DNA of 9,324 bases from Clostridiales bacterium (GCA_012511925.1 JAAZFD010000138.1:1-9324); one strand, 5' to 3'; counted from the first letter of the stretch, positions 1-7,075 are shown. Notes: a model not told the origin generated them from the sequence alone. Numbers and translations: made by a program.

Positions 1-725
1 ATTCTATGATTAAGGGAAAGAAGTATATAATCGGTTCTCCTGCATATATGAAAGAAAGCGGAGTTGCGGAAGTTCCAAACACAACAGCAACCGAGGCACA
101 GGGAAAAACGGTTATGATGCTGTCTGATGGTGAGCAGGTTTTAAGCGCAATAGCGGTTGCAGACACATTAAAGCCGAATGCGCATGAAGCCATTGCCGAG
201 CTAAAAAGAATGGGTATTAAGCCGATAATCGTTTCGGGTGATAACAAAAACACAGTTCATGCCATAGCCACAAAGTTAGATATTTACGACACCTACGCAG
301 AGGTTCTGCCCGAGGACAAGGCAAAGGTAGTTGAAAAGCTAAAGGCAGAGGACGAGGTTGTTGCCATGGTGGGGGACGGAATAAACGACAGCGTGGCATT
401 GGTGGTTTCCGATATAGGAATTGCATTGGGCAGCGGTACGAATGTTTCGATTTCATCCTCCGACATTGTACTTATGGGCGATGATTTGAGCTTAATTGCA
501 AAAGCGGTTCGAATCTCAAAGGCAACTATCAAAAACATAAAGCAAAACTTGTTTTGGGCGTTTGCATATAATGTTTTGTTCATACCGGTTGCGGCAGGAT
601 TGCTTTATATCATTACAAAAAATGAGAGTTTGCTGTTGAGTCCCATGTTTGCGGCGGCGGCAATGAGTTTAAGCTCTGTAACCGTATTAGCTAATGCGTT
701 GAGGTTAAGAAAGCAAAGGATATAA
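1..725 (+). CDS. copA: Cu+-translocating P1B-type ATPase, C-terminal part (5' end outside window)
   Basis: This is the C-terminal part of a heavy-metal P-type ATPase that exports monovalent copper across the cytoplasmic membrane using ATP. The frame is open to the left edge, so the metal-binding, actuator and DKTGT parts lie outside. Counting from the ATG at 6, the end of the N domain is at residues 1-20, the P-domain SGDN motif at 77-80, PEDK at 102-105 and the hinge GDGIND at 123-128. Two membrane helices follow: one carries the Tyr-Asn pair (188-189), the last carries MSLSS (220-224). These two signatures are the known Cu+ ligands of the P1B-1 subgroup. Oddities: the N-domain 'GN' reads Gly-Ser (10-11), the near-invariant Pro after GDGINDS is Val130, and the usual GTD reads GTN (144-146). 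The stop is immediately followed by the next start codon. Copper specificity is inferred from the two helices. Confidence 0.9.
   Translation, partial: SMIKGKKYIIGSPAYMKESGVAEVPNTTATEAQGKTVMMLSDGEQVLSAIAVADTLKPNAHEAIAELKRMGIKPIIVSGDNKNTVHAIATKLDIYDTYAEVLPEDKAKVVEKLKAEDEVVAMVGDGINDSVALVVSDIGIALGSGTNVSISSSDIVLMGDDLSLIAKAVRISKATIKNIKQNLFWAFAYNVLFIPVAAGLLYIITKNESLLLSPMFAAAAMSLSSVTVLANALRLRKQRI
715..720 (+). promoter_or_regulatory. Ribosome binding site for the radC-like gene
   Basis: AAAGGA lies inside the last codons of the ATPase gene, five bases before the ATG at 726. The ATPase stop TAA (723-725) abuts that ATG. This supports 726 as the start and suggests that the two genes are co-transcribed. 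Confidence 0.6.
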
Positions 726-1238
726 ATGACCAACACTAAAGAAAATCTGCATAGCGGGCATAGGCAAAGGGTTTTTAACTCTATTTTGAGCGGCGGATAT
801 AAAAACGCATATAGCCACCAGATTTTAGAAGCGATTTTGATGTTTTCTATTCCAAGGGGCGACACAAACCCCACAGCGCACAGGCTGATAGACGAGTTCA
901 AAACGATTGAGGGCGTGTTTTTAGCAACCGACAAGCAGCTTTTATCCATAAAGGGCATAGGGCAAAAAAGCGTTGATTTACTTAGAGCGGTTGGCGCAGT
1001 TTATGATTATCTTCACGAATACGAATTGAGACATAAGTTTTTTATAAAAAGCTATGAGGACTTAATTGACCTTATAGGTGAGTATTCTGAAATTTTAGGT
1101 ACCAACATTTTCTTTTTTACTCCGAATATGAGCTTAGAAAGTGTTATAAGCCTTGAAAGTATTGGCGAAAATACATTTTCAGAATATGTTGATATGCTTG
1201 CATGTATGCTAAGCAATGACGCATACAGCTATATTTAG
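726..1238 (+). CDS. RadC-like (UPF0758/JAB) protein, N-terminal portion ending at an internal TAG
   Basis: The N-terminal region matches the RadC/UPF0758 family: GHRQRV (11-16), the helix pattern ILEAILMFSIPRGDTNPTAH (33-52) and a helix-hairpin-helix GIGQKSVDLLRAV (77-89). RadC proteins were once thought to be DNA-repair factors; their cellular role is unsettled. From about residue 110 the sequence follows the beta/alpha pattern of the MPN (JAB1) metalloprotease domain, but it stops at a TAG just where the metal-binding HxH strand should begin. The same frame continues past the TAG to 1541 and completes the MPN outline (see next entry). At 170 aa the product is short against a usual 220-230. 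The start at 726 has an RBS and follows directly on the ATPase stop. The gene may be a nonsense mutant, a truncated but functional protein, or a sequence error; another gene here (7081-7989) uses TAG as a normal stop, which argues against genome-wide recoding. Confidence 0.75.
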   Translation: MTNTKENLHSGHRQRVFNSILSGGYKNAYSHQILEAILMFSIPRGDTNPTAHRLIDEFKTIEGVFLATDKQLLSIKGIGQKSVDLLRAVGAVYDYLHEYELRHKFFIKSYEDLIDLIGEYSEILGTNIFFFTPNMSLESVISLESIGENTFSEYVDMLACMLSNDAYSYI

Positions 1239-1265
1239 GCTTACAGCTTCGATGGTTCTGCTAAC

Positions 1266-1541
1266 TTGGCAAAAGATGTGTTTAACGTTCAAAACGAGTT
1301 AAAGGCGTATGGATTCAATATGCTTGAATGCCTTGTGCAAAGGGATAAGAAAGTCTATCGCCCGTACAACGACTTGTACGAAATTGTGATACAGAAGGTT
1401 CGAAAAAATCCCGAGCTGAATTTTATTGAGTATAGCAAAAGCATATTTGAGCAAACACATTTAGCACAAATAATTAGAACAATTAGCTTTGAAGCCGAAG
1501 CTGAAACTCAAAATGGCGATGATGTTGTTTATTCGCTGTAA
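1266..1541 (+). pseudogene. C-terminal remainder of the RadC-like MPN domain, in the same frame after the TAG
   Basis: This stretch is in the same frame as the gene ending at 1238, and translation of 1239 onward shows no further stop until 1541. The residues after the TAG (AYSFDGSANLAKD) sit where RadC proteins have an AHNHPSG...D signature; the following alternation, with KAYGFNMLECLV and DKKVY, resembles the 'GI.llDHiiv..' end of MPN domains. Both catalytic His positions are Tyr and Phe, so the domain should not bind zinc. About 50 residues extend beyond the usual RadC end. The first possible start is TTG at 1266 (ATG at 1320), and neither has a convincing ribosome binding site. I therefore read it as the detached 3' half of one gene rather than an independent gene. 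Its end overlaps the convergent ROK gene by 13 bp. Confidence 0.55.
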
Positions 1542-2440
1542 ATGCCTGCCCCCAACGCCCCGGCATATTCCTGCAAAGTAGAAAGCAATATTTCGCATTT
1601 CAAATCAAAAAAGCATTTTTTAGCTGTTGCCTTTCGTAGTGGAGCGAGTAAAAATTCTCCGCTTAGGCTAATTCCGCCAGCTAATGCGATTTTTTCTAAG
1701 TCTAAAAGATTGATTATAGAAGCTAATGCGCTTGAAAGGTTCTCTATATATTCGTTGAAGATTGTAACGGCTGTTTCGTTCCCTTGCTTTGCTAAGTCTA
1801 TTACCTGCTTTGCCGAAACGCTTTTATCAAAATGTTTTTCGCCCATGCTTTCCAAAAACCCTGCATTGCACAGCACCTCAACACAGCCGTAATTTTTACA
1901 GGTGCATTGAATTTTTGAATTGGAATCTAATATTACATGGCCCAACTCCACTCCCCTGCCCAAGCCGCCTAAAAATAGCTTGCCGCCTAAAATAAGTCCG
2001 CCGCCTATGCCTGTTCCAAGCGTGATTAAGCAGGCGTTTTTACAGTTTTTTAGCACTCCTAATTTTTGCTCGGCAATGGTTGCGGCATCTGCATCATTTA
2101 TTAGCTTTATATTTGCGCTTGGGCAAAGTGCAGCAAATGCGCCTACAATATCCGCATCGTAGACTTTTAGATTGTGCGCATAGTTCACGATACCGCTTTT
2201 TGAATCTATGCTACCCGGGAATGCAAGCCCGATTTTCTTGATGCTTTCGTGTGAAAAGCCGTTGTCATCCGCTAATTGACTCACAGCGTCATATATGTAG
2301 CGTGAAAGTTCCTCCGCATTTGGTTTAACAATATAAGGAATAGTTTTATAGCTTGCATTCAAATAATCGGAATCTTTGATTAGCGCAATTACAATATTCG
2401 TACCGCCTACATCGATTCCGATTACTACATTATCTATCAT
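1529..2440 (-). CDS. ROK-family sugar kinase (glucokinase-like)
   Basis: A ROK kinase phosphorylates a hexose or N-acetylhexosamine with ATP in the cytoplasm. Counting from the ATG at 2440 (303 aa, normal family length): phosphate-1 loop IDVGGTN (9-15), GLAFPGSID (71-79), the catalytic Asp in the IND segment (114-116), the phosphate-2 loop LGTGIGGG (141-148), the E-x-GH signature (165-168), and a zinc site made by that His plus CTCKNYGC (179-186). The usual Gly after CxC is Lys. A GG-x-S segment and a GALGAG end complete the family pattern. I chose ATG 2440 over TTG 2455 because the extra five residues lie before the family's usual beginning; it overlaps the upstream rRNA methyltransferase by 11 nt, typical of coupled translation. 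It is the last gene of the leftward operon. The substrate cannot be named from sequence; glucose is the commonest for this group. Confidence 0.9.
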   Translation of the reverse strand: MIDNVVIGIDVGGTNIVIALIKDSDYLNASYKTIPYIVKPNAEELSRYIYDAVSQLADDNGFSHESIKKIGLAFPGSIDSKSGIVNYAHNLKVYDADIVGAFAALCPSANIKLINDADAATIAEQKLGVLKNCKNACLITLGTGIGGGLILGGKLFLGGLGRGVELGHVILDSNSKIQCTCKNYGCVEVLCNAGFLESMGEKHFDKSVSAKQVIDLAKQGNETAVTIFNEYIENLSSALASIINLLDLEKIALAGGISLSGEFLLAPLRKATAKKCFFDLKCEILLSTLQEYAGALGAGIYSE

Positions 2441-3557
2441 AATCCGAAAACCCAAAATAATTATAAAGCGTACACTTTATGCCGCCGCTGGATAGGTTTC
2501 TGCGCTTTTCGGCTCGTTTACCATAAATGCGTTCGAAATCCATATAAGAGGTGATTATGTTTTTCGACCAACCAACAGGCAGACTGTCAAACGCTTGTCG
2601 CATATCCTTATAAAGCCTTGTTGCTTCGGATTTTTTCATCATGCGCTCGCCATAGGGGGGATTGCAAACGATAATTCCCCTATCCGCTTCCACCTTTAAT
2701 TCCGAAATCGGTTTTAATGCCCAATCGACCATAATTTTTGCGTTCTTAGCGTGCATTTTTGAAAGCTCTATAGCACGTTTTTCTATGTCGCTACCCAAAA
2801 TTAACGGTTTTACATCTAAGATTGAGTCTTTTGCTTCCTCGTATGCCCTATCGAATATGCCATTTTGAACGAAATGCCACTCCTGCGCCGCAAAGCTCCT
2901 GTTCATACCTGGCGCCATGTTCTTTGCAATCATAGCCGCTTCAATGGGCATTGTGCCGCTTCCGCACATGGGGTCAATAAGCGGAATATCTGCATTGTAT
3001 CTTGAAAGCATAACTATAGCAGCACCCAAGGTTTCGGCAATAGGGGCTTCGTAGTTGTGAATTCTATACCCTCTGCGGCTTAAGCCTGCACCGCAAGCAT
3101 CAAGCGCTATTGTTACATTATCACGCAAAATTCCAACCTCAACGATTACCCGTGAGCCCGATTCTGGCAAGGTATTTGTACTAAAAGCGACTTTTAGGTT
3201 TTCAACAATCGCTTTTTTTACGATGGATTGGCAATCGGAAACGGAAAACAGCGTACTTTTTGCGCTTTTGCCCGTTACATGAATGAACGAATTTCTCGTA
3301 AAGTATTGCTTTAGATTCAATGCCTTTGTGTTCTCAAAAAGCTCGTCGAATGTTTTGGCTTCAAACTCGCCCACCACCATCAAAACACGCTCCGCCGCCC
3401 TTAGCCAAAGACAAGCGCGCGCTAAATCGTAGTAATCACCATAGAACCACACTCTCGCATCTTCTTTTTGAACGCCCTCAAAGCCCAAGGCTTCAAGCTC
3501 TCTCGCCACTACGGCTTCAAGTCCTAATTTAGTTGTTGCAAAATACTTATTCTTCAT
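2430..3557 (-). CDS. RlmL/YpsC-type 23S rRNA (guanine-N2)-methyltransferase
   Basis: Family members methylate the exocyclic amine of a guanosine in 23S rRNA (G2445 for E. coli RlmL) using S-adenosylmethionine. Counting from ATG 3557 (375 aa): an N-terminal ferredoxin-like and THUMP region for RNA binding (about 1-160), the linker DACGAGLSRRGYR (153-165) and APIAETLGAA (171-180), the SAM-binding motif DPMCGSGTMPIEAA (195-208), the acidic motif GSDIEKRAIELS (255-266) and the catalytic NPPYGERM (299-306). The length matches Bacillus YpsC and lacks the fused RlmK half of E. coli RlmL. The TTG at 3563 would add two residues; ATG 3557 is preferred. The start overlaps the end of the TPR gene by 11 nt and the stop overlaps the ROK start, so it is embedded in the operon. 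The target nucleotide is inferred from the family. Confidence 0.92.
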   Translation of the reverse strand: MKNKYFATTKLGLEAVVARELEALGFEGVQKEDARVWFYGDYYDLARACLWLRAAERVLMVVGEFEAKTFDELFENTKALNLKQYFTRNSFIHVTGKSAKSTLFSVSDCQSIVKKAIVENLKVAFSTNTLPESGSRVIVEVGILRDNVTIALDACGAGLSRRGYRIHNYEAPIAETLGAAIVMLSRYNADIPLIDPMCGSGTMPIEAAMIAKNMAPGMNRSFAAQEWHFVQNGIFDRAYEEAKDSILDVKPLILGSDIEKRAIELSKMHAKNAKIMVDWALKPISELKVEADRGIIVCNPPYGERMMKKSEATRLYKDMRQAFDSLPVGWSKNIITSYMDFERIYGKRAEKRRNLSSGGIKCTLYNYFGFSDYDR

Positions 3558-5301
3558 TTTCAAAGTCGGTTAATAACTCCATTTCAGTAAGCAAATCGTA
3601 GGCTTGCTCGTACCTTTTTTCTGAAACTCTAAACATATTTAGCACATATCCAAAGTCAACGTCAACGTCGCAACGCATCAAGGCAAAGTGAGCGACAACA
3701 GCAGCAATTCCTTTTACAAGCTCATCATCATATTCGGGGAAACCCACAAGGCTAAAATAGTAATCAAAAAGCTCGCCTGCGGCTACACAGCATAGCCCTT
3801 TTTTGCGCAAAACTAACTTCTCCATACATAGTGCAATGGACTTCTGATAGTTTTCTGGGAAGAATATATACGGCTCGGGGTTGGACATGCCCTCAACGAT
3901 TAAATTCCCGAAAGTAGCTCGATATAATGCGTTGGTGTTCAGCGCGTATAGCTTATCATATGCCAAATTCTTTACATTAAAGGGCAAATCGCCCAACATC
4001 AAGCATTCCTCAAAAAACTTGATTGTCTTTTTAGAGTCTATCTGGTTGAGTTTTTCCAAGCACTCTACCTGTTCTCGCAGCTTGAGATAGTGTTCGAAAA
4101 CGTAAAGCAGTTCATAGAAAAATTCGCTGTCTTCTTCCCATTTCACCTTTACTTTTTCAAGTGGCATCGCCAAAAACGCCTTTACAACCGCTGTTTTTTC
4201 ACTTCTTGCCTTGAAATCCAAGTCGTACTCGGGGAAAATCCTGTCTATATGCTCATTAGCCAAATTACCATTTAGCATTATTATCAAAGCATCAGAACAT
4301 CTCTTTTTGAAATTATGCGCCACCACATCATGAGGCTCGAAACGCAAAATTATGTCGTAGCAGTCCCTAGCTTTTTTTAAATCGCCCAAATTAAAAGCGC
4401 ATACTGCAAGCAGGTGGTTTTCTTTTTTGCCGTAGGGGAAAGCCTTTGCAAGTTTTTTTGCAAATGGTTCTGCATACTCCCACTTTCCAATGTGAACTAG
4501 CGTGGTTGTAATATAATTCACCAAATCTAAGTTTTCTGTTTCGATTGAAGCCAACATTTTTATTCCGGCTTCCGACTCCTCGTCTTCATCTCTTGAAATA
4601 TAATGCTTTAGCAGAATCAAAACACATAGGAAGGTAGCATCGGTATGTATTTTTTCTAAATCGTACGAGCCTAATAGCTCTGCTGCTTTACTATGATTTC
4701 CGTCAATAATGTAGGCAAAAAGCAAATCAGGAACGAACTCCACGCCGTCGGGCAAAATCGAAAGCGCATGCGCTAAAATATTCGACGCACGCTTGTATTC
4801 GCCTAAAATCATCATGTTTCTGGCTAAACTTAACGCCAAATCAACGTATTCCTCACGGTCGGTATCGTCAACATATTGGCAGGTTTTAAAATCGATTGAA
4901 CAATCAAGGTTTACCAAAGCGTCGTATGTTTCCTCTGAAAAGCCAACATTATCGTCAGGGCTTATGTGAAACTTGCTAAGCAGTATTTCCACTTGCTTTT
5001 TTTCTAATACCAATGCGTAGTTGCAAGCCATTCCAAATAATACTCCTGCTGTACGCTTTTCAGGCTCGAAATTCTCATGTAAAAATTTATTTGATGTTAA
5101 CAATCGCCCTGATTGAGCTAACACTTGGGCAATACCTAACTTTGTTTCGAATCTATCCTCCCTTGCGAATGAGCGATACAAGTAATTTATCGCTTCGGGG
5201 TATTCGCCTGCTCGCATTTTCTTTAGCCCATTTTTAAGAAAAAAATCCGCAGAACGCTCAAAAGACACTATATTTGTTTTCTTAACTGGGGTTTTCGCCA
5301 T
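3547..5301 (-). CDS. TPR-repeat protein of unknown function
   Basis: A 584-residue, probably cytoplasmic protein with no signal peptide or membrane helix. TPR-like helix pairs are visible at about 22-50 (LKKMRAGEYPEAINYLYRSF), 157-185 (ARNMMILGEYKRASNILAHA), 263-290 (LVHIGKWEYAEPFAKKLAKA) and 297-330 (VCAFNLGDLKKARDCYDIIL, then a Pro-containing turn). Such repeats form an alpha-solenoid that binds other proteins. The C-terminal half is helical, Cys- and acid-rich, without a motif I can name. It starts at ATG 5301, 20 nt inside the 3' end of hslO, preceded by an AGGTGA-like RBS, and its end overlaps the rRNA methyltransferase start, so translation is probably coupled on both sides. The position next to hslO suggests, but does not show, a link with protein quality control or ribosome-related work. 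Existence of the gene is secure; its function is not known. Confidence 0.85.
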   Translation of the reverse strand: MAKTPVKKTNIVSFERSADFFLKNGLKKMRAGEYPEAINYLYRSFAREDRFETKLGIAQVLAQSGRLLTSNKFLHENFEPEKRTAGVLFGMACNYALVLEKKQVEILLSKFHISPDDNVGFSEETYDALVNLDCSIDFKTCQYVDDTDREEYVDLALSLARNMMILGEYKRASNILAHALSILPDGVEFVPDLLFAYIIDGNHSKAAELLGSYDLEKIHTDATFLCVLILLKHYISRDEDEESEAGIKMLASIETENLDLVNYITTTLVHIGKWEYAEPFAKKLAKAFPYGKKENHLLAVCAFNLGDLKKARDCYDIILRFEPHDVVAHNFKKRCSDALIIMLNGNLANEHIDRIFPEYDLDFKARSEKTAVVKAFLAMPLEKVKVKWEEDSEFFYELLYVFEHYLKLREQVECLEKLNQIDSKKTIKFFEECLMLGDLPFNVKNLAYDKLYALNTNALYRATFGNLIVEGMSNPEPYIFFPENYQKSIALCMEKLVLRKKGLCCVAAGELFDYYFSLVGFPEYDDELVKGIAAVVAHFALMRCDVDVDFGYVLNMFRVSEKRYEQAYDLLTEMELLTDFENEE

Positions 5302-6196
5302 TCACCTGCTCCATTTCTTTGAGTATCATGTATAATTCTTCTTCTGAAAATCTATATGTTTGGTTGCAGAACCTACAATGCAATTCTGCGGATTTATCCG
5401 TTTGCGCCATGTCTAAAAGCTCTTCCTTGCCTAGTGCTATCAGCACCGAAACAAGCCTTTCCCTCGAACAGTCGCATTCGAACCTTGGTTGTAATTCTTC
5501 GGTTTTTTCGAAATCCATTCCTTCAAAAAGCTGTGCTAAGGCGCTTTCCAATGTCATGCTTTCAAGCATTTTTGATAGGTTTTGAAAGTTTGGAACGGCA
5601 TCCTGTAGCTTATCTAAAACATCGTCAGGGCAGTTTGGCAAGGGCAGCAGCATAAGTCCACCAGCTGAAAGTACATCGCCGCTTTGGGGGTCAATTCTAA
5701 CACCCAAATAGATTACATTAGGCTGTTGCTCGCTTTTGAAATAGTAGTTTGTGAAGTCCTCTGCAATCTCACCAGAGGTAATGTCAATTTTGCCAACATA
5801 AGGCTCACGCAGAGCCATATCACGCACAACGGTTAGCGTTCCAAACCAACCTACAGCCAAAGCCACATCCAGCTTGCCATCGGGGGAAAGCGGCAACTCC
5901 ACCTGCGGATTTTCAACATAGCCCTTTACCACTCCGTTAGGTTGAGCCGAGCAAACAATGTTTCCTGCCTCTCCACCGCCTGCAAGAATGTTCGTTAGCC
6001 TATCCTTTTGAGATTTTAGCTGTGTGCTCATCATGGCAGTTTGCAATAGCGTTCTGCCCAATGCGGCTGTGCAAACGCGTGAAAGGTCGTGCAGTTCATG
6101 TGCCTTTTGCACCATTTGTTTGCCGTTGATTGCAAGCACGTTTACGTTCTTATCAAGCAATAAGCCTCTAATCAAAACATCCGATTTATCTATCAT
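5282..6196 (-). CDS. hslO: Redox-regulated molecular chaperone Hsp33
   Basis: Hsp33 is a cytosolic ATP-independent holdase. It is kept inactive by a zinc ion on four reduced cysteines and switched on when oxidants release the zinc. The 304-residue product has normal family length. The N-terminal region fits the family (DVLIRGLLLDKNVNVLAING at 6-25, LGRTLLQTAMMS at 46-57, GGEAGNI at 74-80, GxVKGYVENP around 88-97) and the C-terminal switch is intact: C241-x-C243 and C274-x2-C277, about 30 residues apart as expected. GMDFEKTEELQPRFECDC (226-243) is the usual lead-in. The ATG at 6196 has GAGGT four bases upstream and lies 9 nt after the stop of the methyltransferase gene. The end overlaps the TPR gene by 20 nt. 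No heat-shock operator (CIRCE) is visible at the operon promoter. Confidence 0.97.
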   Translation of the reverse strand: MIDKSDVLIRGLLLDKNVNVLAINGKQMVQKAHELHDLSRVCTAALGRTLLQTAMMSTQLKSQKDRLTNILAGGGEAGNIVCSAQPNGVVKGYVENPQVELPLSPDGKLDVALAVGWFGTLTVVRDMALREPYVGKIDITSGEIAEDFTNYYFKSEQQPNVIYLGVRIDPQSGDVLSAGGLMLLPLPNCPDDVLDKLQDAVPNFQNLSKMLESMTLESALAQLFEGMDFEKTEELQPRFECDCSRERLVSVLIALGKEELLDMAQTDKSAELHCRFCNQTYRFSEEELYMILKEMEQVNGENPS

Positions 6197-6199
6197 ATT

Positions 6200-6204
6200 A
6201 CCTC
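6200..6204 (-). promoter_or_regulatory. Ribosome binding site of hslO
   Basis: The minus strand reads GAGGT three bases before the ATG at 6196, in the 9-nt gap after the methyltransferase stop. It fixes the hslO start. Confidence 0.6.
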
Positions 6205-6205
6205 A

Positions 6206-6946
6206 TTATAATCGTTTTGCGACAAACTGAATCCTCTCGCTTGTCTTATTAGGCGCATCAAATGAAAATGCCTCATAAGAGTATATCTCATTAAAGCCTG
6301 CACTGCAAAGTGCGATTTTAATCTCTTTTTCTGAATGCGCCCTTTGGATATGCTTCTCTGTGAATTTCTCGTATTTTTCTCCATCCTTTTTGAAAAAGCT
6401 TAGATTCATTTCGATTAGCTTTGAGCTTGAATCATAAGCGTTCTGCCAAATGTAGGCTATATCGCCCTCATCAGCAGCAAAGGTGCTGTTGCCTAAGATT
6501 TTTTGCAGTTTATGGCGGGAAGAAATATCGAACATAAGCAAGCCGTTGGGCTTTAGTGCCCTGTATGCGCATTCAAAAAAACGCTTTAGCTCTGACAGCG
6601 TGGCTAAGTAATTCACGCCATCGCAAGCGGATATTACAGCATCTGCCTGTTTGTGAACCTCAAATTTCTGCATATCCATTTTGGCGAACATTATAGAAAC
6701 GGCATTGTTCCTTGCGTTCGCTTGAGCCTCTGCCAACATCTCCTCTGAAATATCTATTCCAACCATTTTAACGCCCTTCTTTGCCATTCGTGTTGTTATA
6801 GCACCTGTGCCGCAAGCGCAATCGATTGCATAGCTTAATGGAGTTTCAAAGCGTTTGGCTATTTCGAGTAAATAATCGGTCCATTTATCGTAATCTACAT
6901 CACGCATCAAGGCATCGTAAATGTTCGCAAATCTACTGTATTGCAT
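6206..6946 (-). CDS. Class I SAM-dependent methyltransferase (YqeM-like)
   Basis: A 246-residue Rossmann-fold methyltransferase. Counting from ATG 6946: a family-typical opening (SRFANIYDALM), motif I DCACGTG (42-48), the ribose-binding acidic loop GIDIS (63-67), a motif around DAVISACDGVNYL (102-114), a motif with LKPNGLLMFDIS after the central helix, and a C-terminal segment ending in IQFVAKRL. The DGVNYL segment resembles the Firmicute YqeM group. The substrate of that group is not established, so I name only the fold. ATG 6946 is preferred to TTG 6958 because GGAAAAG sits just before the ATG and the opening then matches relatives. It is the first gene behind the leftward promoter, and its stop lies 9 nt before hslO. 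Confidence 0.88.
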   Translation of the reverse strand: MQYSRFANIYDALMRDVDYDKWTDYLLEIAKRFETPLSYAIDCACGTGAITTRMAKKGVKMVGIDISEEMLAEAQANARNNAVSIMFAKMDMQKFEVHKQADAVISACDGVNYLATLSELKRFFECAYRALKPNGLLMFDISSRHKLQKILGNSTFAADEGDIAYIWQNAYDSSSKLIEMNLSFFKKDGEKYEKFTEKHIQRAHSEKEIKIALCSAGFNEIYSYEAFSFDAPNKTSERIQFVAKRL

Positions 6947-6949
6947 ATT

Positions 6950-6956
6950 CTTTTCC
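6950..6956 (-). promoter_or_regulatory. Probable ribosome binding site of the methyltransferase gene
   Basis: The minus strand reads GGAAAAG, with the GGA seven bases before ATG 6946. If translation instead started at TTG 6958, this motif would lie inside the gene, so it favours the shorter form. Confidence 0.45.
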
Positions 6957-6974
6957 AATCTAAAAATTTACTGT

Positions 6975-7003
6975 ATAGTAGCATAAAAGGCGTACTTACG
7001 CAA
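6975..7003 (-). promoter_or_regulatory. Extended -10 promoter of the five-gene leftward operon
   Basis: On the minus strand TTGCGT (7003-6998) is followed after exactly 17 bases by TACTAT (6980-6975), with TGC directly before it, giving the extended -10 form TGnTAnnAT. Transcription should start near 6968, leaving a leader of roughly 20 bases before ATG 6946. The perfect 4-bp arms of CGTACTTACG (6991-7000) overlap the -35 box and could be a small operator, although so short a palindrome may be chance. This is a sigma-A-type prediction read from consensus only. Confidence 0.6.
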
Positions 7004-7023
7004 ACTGCACAATAATTATATAT

Positions 7024-7052
7024 TTGAGTGTTTGTTGGTAAAATGATAGAGT
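7024..7052 (+). promoter_or_regulatory. Possible weak promoter for the DUF2156 gene
   Basis: TTGAGT (7024-7029) and TAGAGT (7047-7052) are separated by 17 bases, each with four of six consensus matches. A better -10-like hexamer, TAAAAT (7039-7044), lies between them without a well-spaced -35. The gene needs a promoter in this 122-bp divergent gap, but which hexamers are used cannot be settled by eye. Confidence 0.3.
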
Positions 7053-7069
7053 ATGGGAGAGGAAAGAAA

Positions 7070-7075
7070 AAGGAG
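7070..7075 (+). promoter_or_regulatory. Strong ribosome binding site of the DUF2156 gene
   Basis: AAGGAG lies five bases before ATG 7081, near-ideal pairing and spacing, and decides the start of this gene. Confidence 0.75.

Noticed and set aside
726..1541. TAG reassigned to an amino acid throughout this genome
   Set aside because: The DUF2156 gene ends at TAG (7987-7989) exactly where its family ends, with a terminator just after. The other gene stops visible in the window are TAA. One internal TAG is better explained by mutation or error.
1542..1565. ATGCC...GGCAT inverted repeat after the RadC-like frame as a terminator
   Set aside because: The arms are only 5 bp with a 14-base loop, no T-run follows, and the site is inside the ROK coding sequence.
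1542..2162. Plus-strand frames of 116, 68 and 80 codons
   Set aside because: They are shadows on the opposite strand of the ROK kinase gene, which has every family motif.
2430..2455. TTG starts at 2455, 3563 and 6958 as the true starts
   Set aside because: Each lies only 2-5 codons before an in-frame ATG that fits the family start better; for 6958 the RBS-like GGAAAAG would be inside the gene. They remain possible but are less likely.
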